From the NCBI GenBank assembly GCA_965198755.1, contig OZ240673.1, forward strand, positions 2,108,001 to 2,172,000: a stretch of 64,000 nt of DNA. Direction: 5' to 3'. The notes below the pieces were generated by a model. The model searched no databases and was not told the origin of the DNA. It saw only the letters and a program-made list of their open reading frames with translations. The DNA comes from BOG-908 sp963692875. Lineage in GTDB: Bacteria; Pseudomonadota; Alphaproteobacteria; Acetobacterales; Acetobacteraceae. Below, in pieces: positions 44,204-51,719 of this stretch; position 1 is the stretch's first letter; each line of letters opens with the position of its first letter. The translations under genes and the position numbers were made by a program.

Positions 44204-45352
44204 CTACCCCGGCATGGAGACATCCGTCAGCCGCTTGTACTCCTCCTGCGCGAACCGATCCGTCATTCCCGCCACGTAGTCGCACACCACGCCGGCCGCC
44301 TGCGCCGGCTGCCCCTCGCCCGCCTGCGCCCGCCAGCCGTCCGGCAGCGTCGCGGGATCTGCATGCAGCAGCCCGAACAGCTCCTCCGTCAGCCGGCGCG
44401 CTTTCGACGTCATCCGGTTCACCCGCCAGTGCCGGTACATTCGCGCGCGCAGGAACTCCTTGATCGCGTGGTTGGCCTCCGCCATCCGCGGCGAGAACCC
44501 CACCACCGGCTTCTTCGCCCGCCGTATCTTGTCGGCACTGTCCGGGTCCAGCGCCGCCAGCCGCGCCCGCGTCTCGGTCACCAGGTCGCTGACCAGGGCG
44601 TGGATGATGCGGCGGATCGTCTCGTGGCGCAGGCGCTGGGGCGGCACGTCCAGGCTGGACCGGCGCGCCTCGGCCAGCGCCTCGCCCACGATCGGCAAAT
44701 GCGCGATCTCGTCCGGGCCGAACAGGCCGAAGCGCATGCCGTCGTCCAGGTCGTGGCTGTGGTAGGCGATGTCGTCCGACAGCGAGGCCACCTGCGCCTC
44801 GGCCGAAGGATGGCTGCCCAGCATAAGGTTGTGCCGCGCGTTGTAGGCCGCGATGTAGGCCGGCGGGTTGCTCAGCGGGCCGTTGTGCTTGACCAGGCCC
44901 TCCAGCGTCTCCCACGTCAGGTTCAGACCGTCGAACGCGGCGTAGCGGCCTTCCAGCCGCGTCACCACACGCAGCGTCTGGGCGTTGTGGTCGAAGCCGC
45001 CATACGGCTTCATCCGGGCGTTCAGCGCGTCCTCGCCGGCGTGGCCGAAGGGCGGGTGGCCGAGGTCGTGCGCCAGCGCCAGCGCTTCGGCCAGGTCCTC
45101 GTCCAGCCGCAGCTCGCGAGCGATGGAGCGGGCGATCTGCGCCACCTCCAGGCTGTGGGTCAGCCGCGTGCGGTAGAAATCGCCCACGTGGTTGACGAAG
45201 ACCTGGGTCTTGTACTGCAGCTTGCGGAACGCCGAGCTGTGGATCACCCGGTCGCGGTCGCGCTGCCACGGGCTGCGCGACGACGCCTCGGGTTCGTGGT
45301 GCAGCCGCCCGCGCGAGCTTTCCGCCCGGACGGCGTAAGGGGCCAGGTCCAT
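44204..45352 (-). CDS. dgt: Deoxyguanosinetriphosphate triphosphohydrolase-like protein
   Basis: 382 residues from ATG 45352; a GTG at 45370 with GGGG upstream is an alternative start. The HD domain is clear: H in RTRLTHSLEVAQIARSIA, then ALAHDLGHPPFGHAGEDAL with the H-D pair, and D later in SDDIAYHSHDLDDG. The start of the protein (MDLAPYAVRAESSRGR) is typical of the family. It hydrolyses dGTP or other dNTPs to nucleoside and triphosphate. It is divergent from erpA, a pairing common in alphaproteobacteria. Confidence 0.92.
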   Translation of the reverse strand: MDLAPYAVRAESSRGRLHHEPEASSRSPWQRDRDRVIHSSAFRKLQYKTQVFVNHVGDFYRTRLTHSLEVAQIARSIARELRLDEDLAEALALAHDLGHPPFGHAGEDALNARMKPYGGFDHNAQTLRVVTRLEGRYAAFDGLNLTWETLEGLVKHNGPLSNPPAYIAAYNARHNLMLGSHPSAEAQVASLSDDIAYHSHDLDDGMRFGLFGPDEIAHLPIVGEALAEARRSSLDVPPQRLRHETIRRIIHALVSDLVTETRARLAALDPDSADKIRRAKKPVVGFSPRMAEANHAIKEFLRARMYRHWRVNRMTSKARRLTEELFGLLHADPATLPDGWRAQAGEGQPAQAAGVVCDYVAGMTDRFAQEEYKRLTDVSMPG

Positions 45353-45399
45353 GGCGGCAGGGGATGGCACATTCGCCCCGGGCTGACTATCTAGGGTGC

Positions 45400-45726
45400 A
45401 TGAGCTTTTCAGTCAGTGACCGCGCGATGGGCCGCGTCGCCGAGATCGTCGCCGCCGAAGGCCGCCAGGCCGCACTGCGCGTGGCGGTGCTGGCCGGCGG
45501 CTGCAGCGGCTTCCAATACAAGTTCGACCTGGACGAGGCGGTGCAGCCTGATGACCTGGTAATCGAACGAGGTGCCGCCCGCGTGGTGGTGGACCCGACC
45601 AGCCTGGACCTGCTGGGGGGCGCGGAGCTGCACTACGCAGACGAGCTGATGGGCAGCTACTTCACCGTGCGCAATCCGAACGCGACCAGTGCTTGCGGGT
45701 GTGGGACCAGTTTTTCGATCGACTGA
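45400..45726 (+). CDS. erpA: Iron-sulfur cluster insertion protein ErpA (A-type)
   Basis: 108 residues from ATG 45400 with AGGG just upstream. It has the three A-type cysteines, in AGGCSGFQYKF and SACGCGTSFSID. It carries [4Fe-4S] clusters to target enzymes. It is divergent from the dGTPase-like gene. The stop codon touches the beginning of a palindromic repeat. Confidence 0.92.
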   Translation: MSFSVSDRAMGRVAEIVAAEGRQAALRVAVLAGGCSGFQYKFDLDEAVQPDDLVIERGAARVVVDPTSLDLLGGAELHYADELMGSYFTVRNPNATSACGCGTSFSID

Positions 45727-45862
45727 GCAAGGAAGGCCTTCTTTTTTGAAAAAAAGAAGCAAAAAACTTTTGTCACGGCTGTCGCGGACTCTCCCACACG
45801 GCCCGACCAGGGAACAAAAGTTTTTTGGTTCTTTTTTTCAAAAAAGAACTGCTTGCTTGCCT
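45724..45862. repeat. Composite palindromic repeat, copy 21 (complete)
   Basis: GGCCTTC left arm, GGTTC right arm, diverged centre (GGCTGTCGCGGACTCTCCC). It touches the erpA stop on the left and contains or abuts the exonuclease III start on the right. Confidence 0.88.
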
Positions 45863-46629
45863 TGAAGATCGCCACCTGGAACGTTAATGGCAGCCGCGCC
45901 CGCGAGCAGAACATCTGCCGCTGGCTGGAAGCCAACACGCCCGACCTGCTGCTGCTGCAGGAGATCAAGTGTGAAGCGGCAAATTTCCCGCCCGTCTTCG
46001 CGCAGATGGGCTGGCACTCCGCTGTCGTCGGCCAGAAAGGCTTCAATGGCGTCGCCGCCCTCGCGCGCACACCTTTGGATGTCACGCTGACACGCCTGCC
46101 CGGCCTGCCTGACGACGACGCGCAGGCCCGCTACCTGGAGGTCGCGTTCGACGGCCTGCGCGTTGGCAACTTGTACTTGCCGAACGGCAACTCCAACGGT
46201 GACGTCGGCTACCAATACAAATTGCGCTGGATGGAGTGCCTCGCGGCACGCGCTGCCGCCTTGCTGGCAGAAGACGAGAACCTGATCCTCGCCGGCGACT
46301 ACAACGTGTGCCCGGAGGACATCGACTTCGCGCCGAACGTGCTAGGGCCGGAGGATGCGCTGGTCCGCCCAGAAACCCGCGCGCGCTACTGGCAGATGAT
46401 TTGGAACGGACTTACGGACGCGGTGCGCGCGGTCAAACCCGAAGGCACCTGCTACACCTTCTGGGACTACCAGGCGGGGTGCTGGGCCAAGAACCGCGGC
46501 CTGCGCATCGACCACGCGCTGCTCTCGCCGGGTGTGGCGCAGCGTCTGGTCTCCGCGGTGCCGGACAAACAGGCACGGGCGGAGGACACGCCGTCGGACC
46601 ACGTGCCGCTGGTGGTGACGCTGCAGTAG
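45862..46629 (+). CDS. xthA: Exodeoxyribonuclease III family
   Basis: 255 residues. Motifs: KIATWNVNG, LLLLQEIK (catalytic Glu), AGDYNVCP (Asp/Asn), LRIDHALLSP and TPSDHVP (Asp-His). It removes abasic and 3'-blocked ends in DNA repair. There is no ATG near the conserved start: the first codons available are TTG at 45862 (directly before KIATWNVNG) or TTG at 45853, and both lie at the right end of the palindromic repeat. The repeat therefore supplies the translation start region. Confidence 0.9.
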   Translation: MKIATWNVNGSRAREQNICRWLEANTPDLLLLQEIKCEAANFPPVFAQMGWHSAVVGQKGFNGVAALARTPLDVTLTRLPGLPDDDAQARYLEVAFDGLRVGNLYLPNGNSNGDVGYQYKLRWMECLAARAAALLAEDENLILAGDYNVCPEDIDFAPNVLGPEDALVRPETRARYWQMIWNGLTDAVRAVKPEGTCYTFWDYQAGCWAKNRGLRIDHALLSPGVAQRLVSAVPDKQARAEDTPSDHVPLVVTLQ

Positions 46630-46654
46630 AAGCCTGGCCAGCGCGAAGGCGGGC

Positions 46655-46797
46655 CAAGCAGGCAAGGCCTTCTTTTCTGAAGAAAAGAAGCAAAAGACTT
46701 TTGTCTCCGCTGTCGCGGACCTTTCCGGAGAGCGCGCGACAGCGGAGTCAAAAGTTTTTTGGTCCTTTTTTTCAAAAAAGGACTGCTTGCTTTCTGT
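46655..46797. repeat. Composite palindromic repeat, copy 22 (complete, near-consensus)
   Basis: CTGAAG-loop left arm (GGCCTTC), inner inverted repeat CTCCGCTGTCGCG...CGCGACAGCGGAG, GGTCC right arm. It lies between two convergent genes, the position expected for a bidirectional terminator. Confidence 0.92.
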
Positions 46798-46800
46798 GAG

Positions 46801-47676
46801 TTAGTATCCCGCCGCTTGGTATCGATCAGCCCTTCTCACCACGTTCTCGATCGCGCCGATCCGATCCACCTCGCACCGCACCACGTCGCCTGGCTGCAGA
46901 AACACCGGCGGGTTCATGCCGACGCCCACGCCCTCCGGCGTGCCGGTGGCGATCAAGTCGCCCGGATACAACGTGAACGCGGTGGAGAGGTAGGCGATCT
47001 GCTGCCACACATTCGCGAGCATGTTGCTGGTGTTGCTCTGCTGGCGCATCTCGCCGTTGACGTAGCTCCGCAGCCCGAGCGCGTGCGGGTCGTCGATCTC
47101 GTCCGCAGTCACGATCCAAGGGCCGATCGGCCCGTGCGTGTCGAACGACTTGCCCATCGTGAACGTGGGCGAGTGGAACTGCCAGTCGCGCGCGGAGACG
47201 TCGTCGGCAACCAGGTAGCCGAACACGTGGCCGGGCGCCTCGCGCGCGCTCACATGCTTGGCACGCCTGCCGATGACGACGCCGAGCTCGACCTCGTAGT
47301 CGAGCTTTTCCGTCACACCCGGATCGATGTCGTCGTAAGGTCCGGAGATGCAACTCGTCTGCTTGTTGAACCACACCTGGTGCTCCGAACGGGCGATGCC
47401 GAGCTTGTCGGCTTCCTCCAGGTGCTTGCCGTAGTTCATCCCAATCGCGAGGTACTTTCCCGGCCGTTCCAGCGGCGCCAGCAACCTGACGTCGGACAAC
47501 GCAGCATCGGGCCTGGCGGAAGCGAGGTGCGCCGCAATGCGCGCGAGCGCTTGCTCACCGCCCTCGATGATGCTGAGCATGCTGTCGAACCCAAGATTGT
47601 CGAGCTGCACGATGCCGTCGCCCGATAGCACACCGAGCTTTACTGTTTCGTCCTGACGGTAGCGTAGCAACTTCAT
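46801..47676 (-). CDS. Fumarylacetoacetate hydrolase family enzyme
   Basis: 291 residues from ATG 47676. The family core is visible: LAIGMNYGKHLEEADKLG, YEVELGVVIGRRAKHVSARE (metal ligands E-x-E), VFGYLVADDVSARDWQ and GDLIATGTPEGVGVGM. Members hydrolyse or decarboxylate 2-oxo acids such as fumarylpyruvate, 2-oxo-hept-3-enedioate or ureidoglycolate. The exact substrate is not evident. Confidence 0.88.
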   Translation of the reverse strand: MKLLRYRQDETVKLGVLSGDGIVQLDNLGFDSMLSIIEGGEQALARIAAHLASARPDAALSDVRLLAPLERPGKYLAIGMNYGKHLEEADKLGIARSEHQVWFNKQTSCISGPYDDIDPGVTEKLDYEVELGVVIGRRAKHVSAREAPGHVFGYLVADDVSARDWQFHSPTFTMGKSFDTHGPIGPWIVTADEIDDPHALGLRSYVNGEMRQQSNTSNMLANVWQQIAYLSTAFTLYPGDLIATGTPEGVGVGMNPPVFLQPGDVVRCEVDRIGAIENVVRRADRYQAAGY

Positions 47677-47696
47677 CGTGCGCTCTTTCCGGAGTA

Positions 47697-47853
47697 GGCA
47701 AGAAAGCAAGGCCTTCTTTTTCGAGAAAAAGAAGCAAAAAGCTTTTGCTCCGGCTGTCGCGGGAAGCTGAAACGCCACGCTTCACCACGGCGCGCCCACC
47801 GGGAGCAAAAGTTTTTTGGTTCTTTTTTCAAAAAAGAACCGCTTGCTTCCTTC
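47697..47853. repeat. Composite palindromic repeat, copy 23 (complete)
   Basis: TCGAG-loop left arm, GCTGAAAC...TTCACC centre as in the copy at 18536, GGTTC right arm. It lies between two divergent FAH-family genes. Confidence 0.88.
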
Positions 47854-47878
47854 CTAAAACACGCAAGAAGGACCGAAC

Positions 47879-48640
47879 ATGGCCCACTGGATACGCTTCA
47901 CCGGCGGTTTCGGCACCCTGCAGAACGAGCACGTAACCCCCCACGCTGGCGACATGTTCGGCGCCTGCGCACCATCCGGCGACGCAATGCCGCTGGCAAG
48001 CCTGGAGCTGCTGCCGCCGGTGGCGCCCGGCAAGTTCATCGCACTTTGGAACAACTTCCACGCGCTCGCCACCAAGCTCGGCCAGGCCGTCCCGCAAACG
48101 CCGCTGTTCTTCCTGAAAGCCACCAGCGCCATCCTGGCACCCGGCGGCGTCATCCGCCCGCCCGCCGGCTACGCGGGCAAGGTGGTCTACGAAGGCGAGC
48201 TCGGCATCGTCATCGGCCGGCGTTGCAGCCGCGTCACCGAAGCGGAAGCCGCCGACGCGATCTTCGGCTACACCTGCGTCAACGACGTCACCGCCCTGGA
48301 CCGGCTGACCGAAGACCCGTCGTTCCCGCAATGGGCACGGGCGAAAAGCTGCGACACGTTCGGCCCCGTGGGCCCGGTCATCGCCACCGGGCTCGACCCC
48401 GCCTTGCTCAGTGTGCGCACCCTGCTGAACGGCCGCGAGCGGCAGAACTACCCGGTGGCGGACATGATCCTGCCGCCGGCAAGGATCGTCAGCCTGCTGT
48501 CGCGCGAGATGACGCTGCTGCCTGGCGACCTGATCGCCTGCGGCACGTCGCTGGGCGTGCTGCCGCTGCGGCCGGGTGCCGAGGTTAGCGTGAGCATCGA
48601 GGGGATCGGGACGCTGACGAACCGATACGAAGGGGAGTAG
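47879..48640 (+). CDS. Fumarylacetoacetate hydrolase family enzyme, second copy
   Basis: 253 residues; AAGAAGGA precedes the ATG by six bases. It has the same fold as its divergent neighbour (YEGELGIVIGRRCSRVTE; IFGYTCVNDVTALDRLTEDP; LLPGDLIACGTSLGVLPLRP) but a different N-terminus. Sequence identity looks low, so it is a paralogue of another branch rather than a recent duplicate. It is probably a 2-oxo acid hydratase or hydrolase. Confidence 0.87.
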   Translation: MAHWIRFTGGFGTLQNEHVTPHAGDMFGACAPSGDAMPLASLELLPPVAPGKFIALWNNFHALATKLGQAVPQTPLFFLKATSAILAPGGVIRPPAGYAGKVVYEGELGIVIGRRCSRVTEAEAADAIFGYTCVNDVTALDRLTEDPSFPQWARAKSCDTFGPVGPVIATGLDPALLSVRTLLNGRERQNYPVADMILPPARIVSLLSREMTLLPGDLIACGTSLGVLPLRPGAEVSVSIEGIGTLTNRYEGE

Positions 48641-48751
48641 GCGAGGCCTTCTTCTTCGAGAAAAAAGCACAAAGCTTTTGCTACGGCTGTCGCGGACGGC
48701 TGAAACACATCTCACCAACGCGCGCGCAACAGGAACAAAAACTTTTTACCC
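48638..48751. repeat. Palindromic repeat copy 24, left portion (interrupted)
   Basis: Decayed TCGAG-loop left arm and a GGCTGAAAC...CTCACC centre. The right arm stops after GGAACAAAAACTTTTTACC; its hairpin reappears at 48843. Confidence 0.7.
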
Positions 48752-48842
48752 CGTTCACATGAGAAACCGGCACTCCAATCCGTCGACTGGCGCCTCATGC
48801 TGGTGACTTCAGAGCCATTCGCCGGCATCTCAAGCGGCGCCA
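48752..48842. other. About 90 bp inserted into a repeat arm
   Basis: Sequence of unknown origin between the two parts of repeat copy 24. No gene; no clear ends or target duplication visible. Confidence 0.45.
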
Positions 48843-48880
48843 GTGTTGGTTCTTTTCGCAAAAAAGAAGCACTTGCTTTC
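48843..48880. repeat. Palindromic repeat copy 24, right hairpin
   Basis: TTGGTTCTTTTCGCAAAAAAG then GCACTTGCTTTC, the displaced right end of the copy beginning at 48638. Confidence 0.65.
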
Positions 48881-48935
48881 TGGCCCTCCGCCCCCGCTTC
48901 CCCTAGAACCAGCCGCCTGCCTGGAGCCGCCCGCC

Positions 48936-50453
48936 ATGAAGTCCACCCTGTCCGCCCTGCTTGCCGACCTGGCCAGCCCGCGCGCTATCGGCGCCCCCGG
49001 CCGGCCCTGGCTGGACGGTCCTGGCCTCGCGAAGCTGGCCGCCTCGGTGGCCACCACGTTGGCCGACCGCGGCATCGGCGCCGGCGACCGCGTGGCGATC
49101 GTGCTGCCGAACGGCCCGGAGATGGCCACCGCCTTCCTCAGCGTTGCGGCCGCCTGCTGCGCCGCGCCGCTGAACCCCGCCTATAAGGCGGACGAATTCG
49201 AGTTCTACCTCTCCGACCTCCATCCCGCCGCCATCATCCTGGCCCCCGGGGGAACGCCGGCTGCGGCCGAAATCGCCGCCCGCCTGGGCATCCCGGTGCT
49301 GACCCTGGTCCACGCAGAAGGCGACCCCGCCGGCCTGTTCACGCTGGACGGCCCCCCGCCCACCGGCACCGCCAAGCCGACGCGTGAAGCTGGCCCGGAC
49401 GACCCGGCGCTGGTGCTGCACACGTCCGGCACCACGGCGCGGCCGAAGATCGTGCCGCTGACCAACGCCAACGTGGTCGCCTCGGCGAACCACATCGCTC
49501 GCTCGCTGCAGCTGTCGCCAGCGGACACCTGCCTTAACGTGATGCCGCTGTTCCACATCCACGGGCTGATCGCCGCGGTGTCCGCCTCGCTCGCCGCCGG
49601 TGCCGCGGTGTGCTGCACGCCCGGGTTCAACGCGTTCAAGTTCGCCGAGCTGCTCGCCGACGTGAAGCCCACCTGGTACACAGCGGTGCCGACCATGCAC
49701 CAGGCCATCCTGATGCGCATGCGCGCCCACGCGGACCAGGCGCGCGCGGCCAAGCTGCGCTTCATCCGCTCCTCGTCCGCCTCGCTGCCGCCGCAGGTAA
49801 TGGCCGAGCTGGAGGACGTGTTCGGCGCCCCGGTCATCGAGGCCTACGGCATGACCGAAGCCGCCCACCAGATGGCCGCCAACCCGCTGCCCCCCCGCGC
49901 CCGCAAGCCCGGCGCCGTGGGCGTGGCCGCCGGCCCCGAGATCGCCATCATGGACGATTCCGGCGCCATCCTGCCGCAGGGCGACATCGGTGAGGTGGTG
50001 ATCCGCGGCCCCAACGTGACCTCCGGCTACGACAACAATCCGCAGGCCAACGAAAAGGCCTTCACCGAGGGCTGGTTCCGCACCGGCGACCAGGGCCGCC
50101 TGGACGAGGAAGGCTACCTGTTCCTCACCGGCCGGCTGAAGGAGCAGATCAACCGCGGCGGCGAGAAGATCAGCCCGTTGGAAATCGACGTGGTGCTGCT
50201 GGACCACCCGTCCGTCGCCCAGGCCTGCACCTTCGGCATCCCGCACGACAAGCTGGGCGAGGAGGTGGGCGCCGCGGTGGTGCTGCACCCCGGCACGGCG
50301 GCCACCGAGGCGGAAATACGCGCGTTCGCGGGCATCCATCTGGCCGCCTTCAAGGTGCCCCGCCGCGTGCTGCTGATGGACGACATCCCCAAGGGCGCCA
50401 CCGGCAAGATCCAGCGCATCGGCCTGGCGGCGAAGCTTGGGCTGACCGCCTGA
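48936..50453 (+). CDS. AMP-forming acyl-CoA ligase (oxalyl-CoA synthetase-like)
   Basis: 505 residues. ATP motif LVLHTSGTTARPKIVPLTNA, IEAYGMTEAAHQM, EGWFRTGDQGRLDEEGYLFL and LKEQINRGGEKISPLEIDVV, with the catalytic Lys in KGATGKIQR. The last segments resemble the AAE3/Pcs60 group, which makes oxalyl-CoA. The OxlT-like transporter two genes downstream supports an oxalate link, but substrate choice cannot be read by eye. ATG 48936 is used because upstream frame is repeat sequence. Confidence 0.87.
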   Translation: MKSTLSALLADLASPRAIGAPGRPWLDGPGLAKLAASVATTLADRGIGAGDRVAIVLPNGPEMATAFLSVAAACCAAPLNPAYKADEFEFYLSDLHPAAIILAPGGTPAAAEIAARLGIPVLTLVHAEGDPAGLFTLDGPPPTGTAKPTREAGPDDPALVLHTSGTTARPKIVPLTNANVVASANHIARSLQLSPADTCLNVMPLFHIHGLIAAVSASLAAGAAVCCTPGFNAFKFAELLADVKPTWYTAVPTMHQAILMRMRAHADQARAAKLRFIRSSSASLPPQVMAELEDVFGAPVIEAYGMTEAAHQMAANPLPPRARKPGAVGVAAGPEIAIMDDSGAILPQGDIGEVVIRGPNVTSGYDNNPQANEKAFTEGWFRTGDQGRLDEEGYLFLTGRLKEQINRGGEKISPLEIDVVLLDHPSVAQACTFGIPHDKLGEEVGAAVVLHPGTAATEAEIRAFAGIHLAAFKVPRRVLLMDDIPKGATGKIQRIGLAAKLGLTA

Positions 50454-50461
50454 TGCAAGAG

Positions 50462-50601
50462 CGAAGGCAAGCGCTTCTTTTTCGAGAAAAAGAAGCAAAA
50501 AGCTTTTGCGTCCGCTGTCGCGATCCTCTCCGGCGAGCGCGCGACAGCGGAGTCAAAAGTTTTTTGGTTCTTTTTTTCAAAAAAGAACCGCTTCCTTCGC
50601 G
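50462..50601. repeat. Composite palindromic repeat, copy 25 (complete)
   Basis: TCGAG-loop left arm, inner inverted repeat CCGCTGTCGCG...CGCGACAGCGG, GGTTC right arm. It lies between the ligase and the ketopantoate-reductase-like gene. Confidence 0.88.
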
Positions 50602-50616
50602 TCAGGATTTGCCCTG

Positions 50617-51600
50617 ATGCCCAGCATCTGCGTCTTCGGCGCCGGCGCGATCGGCGGCCTCATGGCGGCACGCCTCGAAGCCGCCGGCACCCCCGTCTCC
50701 ATCGTAGCCCGCGGCCCGCACCTCGCCGCCGTGCAGCAGGACGGCCTGACACTGGTCTCCGGCGGCGAGCGCACCGTGACGCGCCCTAACGCGGTGCCGC
50801 ACGGCGACGCCATCGGCCCGCAGGACTACCTGGTTCTGACGCTGAAGGCGCACTCGCTGGAGCCGGCGTTGCCGCAACTGGCACCATTGGTGGGGCCGCA
50901 CACCACCATCGTCACCGCCATCAACGGCGTGCCGTGGTGGTACACCCACGGTTTGCCGGCGCCGTTCAGCGACCGCCGCGTCGTCTCGGTGGATCCGGCA
51001 GGCGCGCTGTGGGACGCGTTGCCGCCGGCGCAGTGCCTGGGCAGCATCGTCTATCCGGCGGCCACCATCGCCGCACCCGGCGTGATCGACCACAGCTACG
51101 GCGACCGCTTCAGCCTGGGAGAGCCGGACGGTACTCGCTCGGAGCGCGCCGCCACGTTGTCCGCGCTGCTCATCGCGGCGGGGTTAAAGGCGCCGGTGCG
51201 GCCGCGCATCCGCGACGAGTTGTGGGTGAAGCTGTGGGGCAACATGGCGTTCAACCCGATCAGCGCGCTGACCACCGCCACGCTGGACGTGATCACGGCC
51301 GACCCGGGCAGCCGCGCGGTGGCGCGCGCGATGATGCTGGAAGGCCAGGCGGTGGCCGAACGCCTGGGCATCCGCTTCGCCATCGACGTGGACAAGCGCA
51401 TCGAGGGTGCGGCCGAGGTGGGCCGGCACAAGACGTCCATGCTGCAGGATTTGGAGATGGGGCGGCCGCTGGAGATCGAGGCGATCCTGGGCGCGGTGGT
51501 GGAGATGGCGGGCTGGGTGGAGGTGGCGGCACCGATTAGCGGGGCTATGCTGGCGCTGGTGCGGCAAAGGGCAGCAAGCAAGCAAGGCCTGCTTTTTTGA
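50617..51600 (+). CDS. 2-dehydropantoate 2-reductase family protein
   Basis: 327 residues. NADP loop ICVFGAGAIGGLMAARLEAA, the catalytic-region sequence ELWVKLWGNMAFNPISALT with the conserved Lys/Asn, and HKTSMLQDLEMGRPLEIEAI (the family K-x-S-x2-x-D-x3 region). It is a PanE-type enzyme, or a related 2-oxo acid reductase acting with the neighbouring acid-metabolism genes. The stop codon is inside the next palindromic repeat; the last residues SKQGLLF are repeat-encoded. Confidence 0.87.
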   Translation: MPSICVFGAGAIGGLMAARLEAAGTPVSIVARGPHLAAVQQDGLTLVSGGERTVTRPNAVPHGDAIGPQDYLVLTLKAHSLEPALPQLAPLVGPHTTIVTAINGVPWWYTHGLPAPFSDRRVVSVDPAGALWDALPPAQCLGSIVYPAATIAAPGVIDHSYGDRFSLGEPDGTRSERAATLSALLIAAGLKAPVRPRIRDELWVKLWGNMAFNPISALTTATLDVITADPGSRAVARAMMLEGQAVAERLGIRFAIDVDKRIEGAAEVGRHKTSMLQDLEMGRPLEIEAILGAVVEMAGWVEVAAPISGAMLALVRQRAASKQGLLF

Positions 51601-51719
51601 AAAAAAGCAGCAAAAAACTTTTGTTCCCTTGGCAAGCTGAAACGAGTGGTTTCACCATCGTAGGTCGCGAGGACCAAAAGTTTTTTGGTTGTTTTTTTCA
51701 AAAAAGAACTGCTTGCTTA
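51572..51719. repeat. Composite palindromic repeat, copy 26 (complete)
   Basis: GGCCTGC left arm with matching GCAGC side (compensatory to the GGCCTTC type), GCTGAAACGAGTGGTTTCACC centre, GGTTG/GAAC right arm with one mismatch. It contains the end of the reductase gene, and its right end abuts the ATG of the transporter. Confidence 0.88.

Noticed and set aside
46655..46797. CRISPR array
   Set aside because: The repeats are dispersed between genes, are themselves palindromes of about 140 bp and are not arranged as short direct repeats with regular spacers; no cas genes are present.
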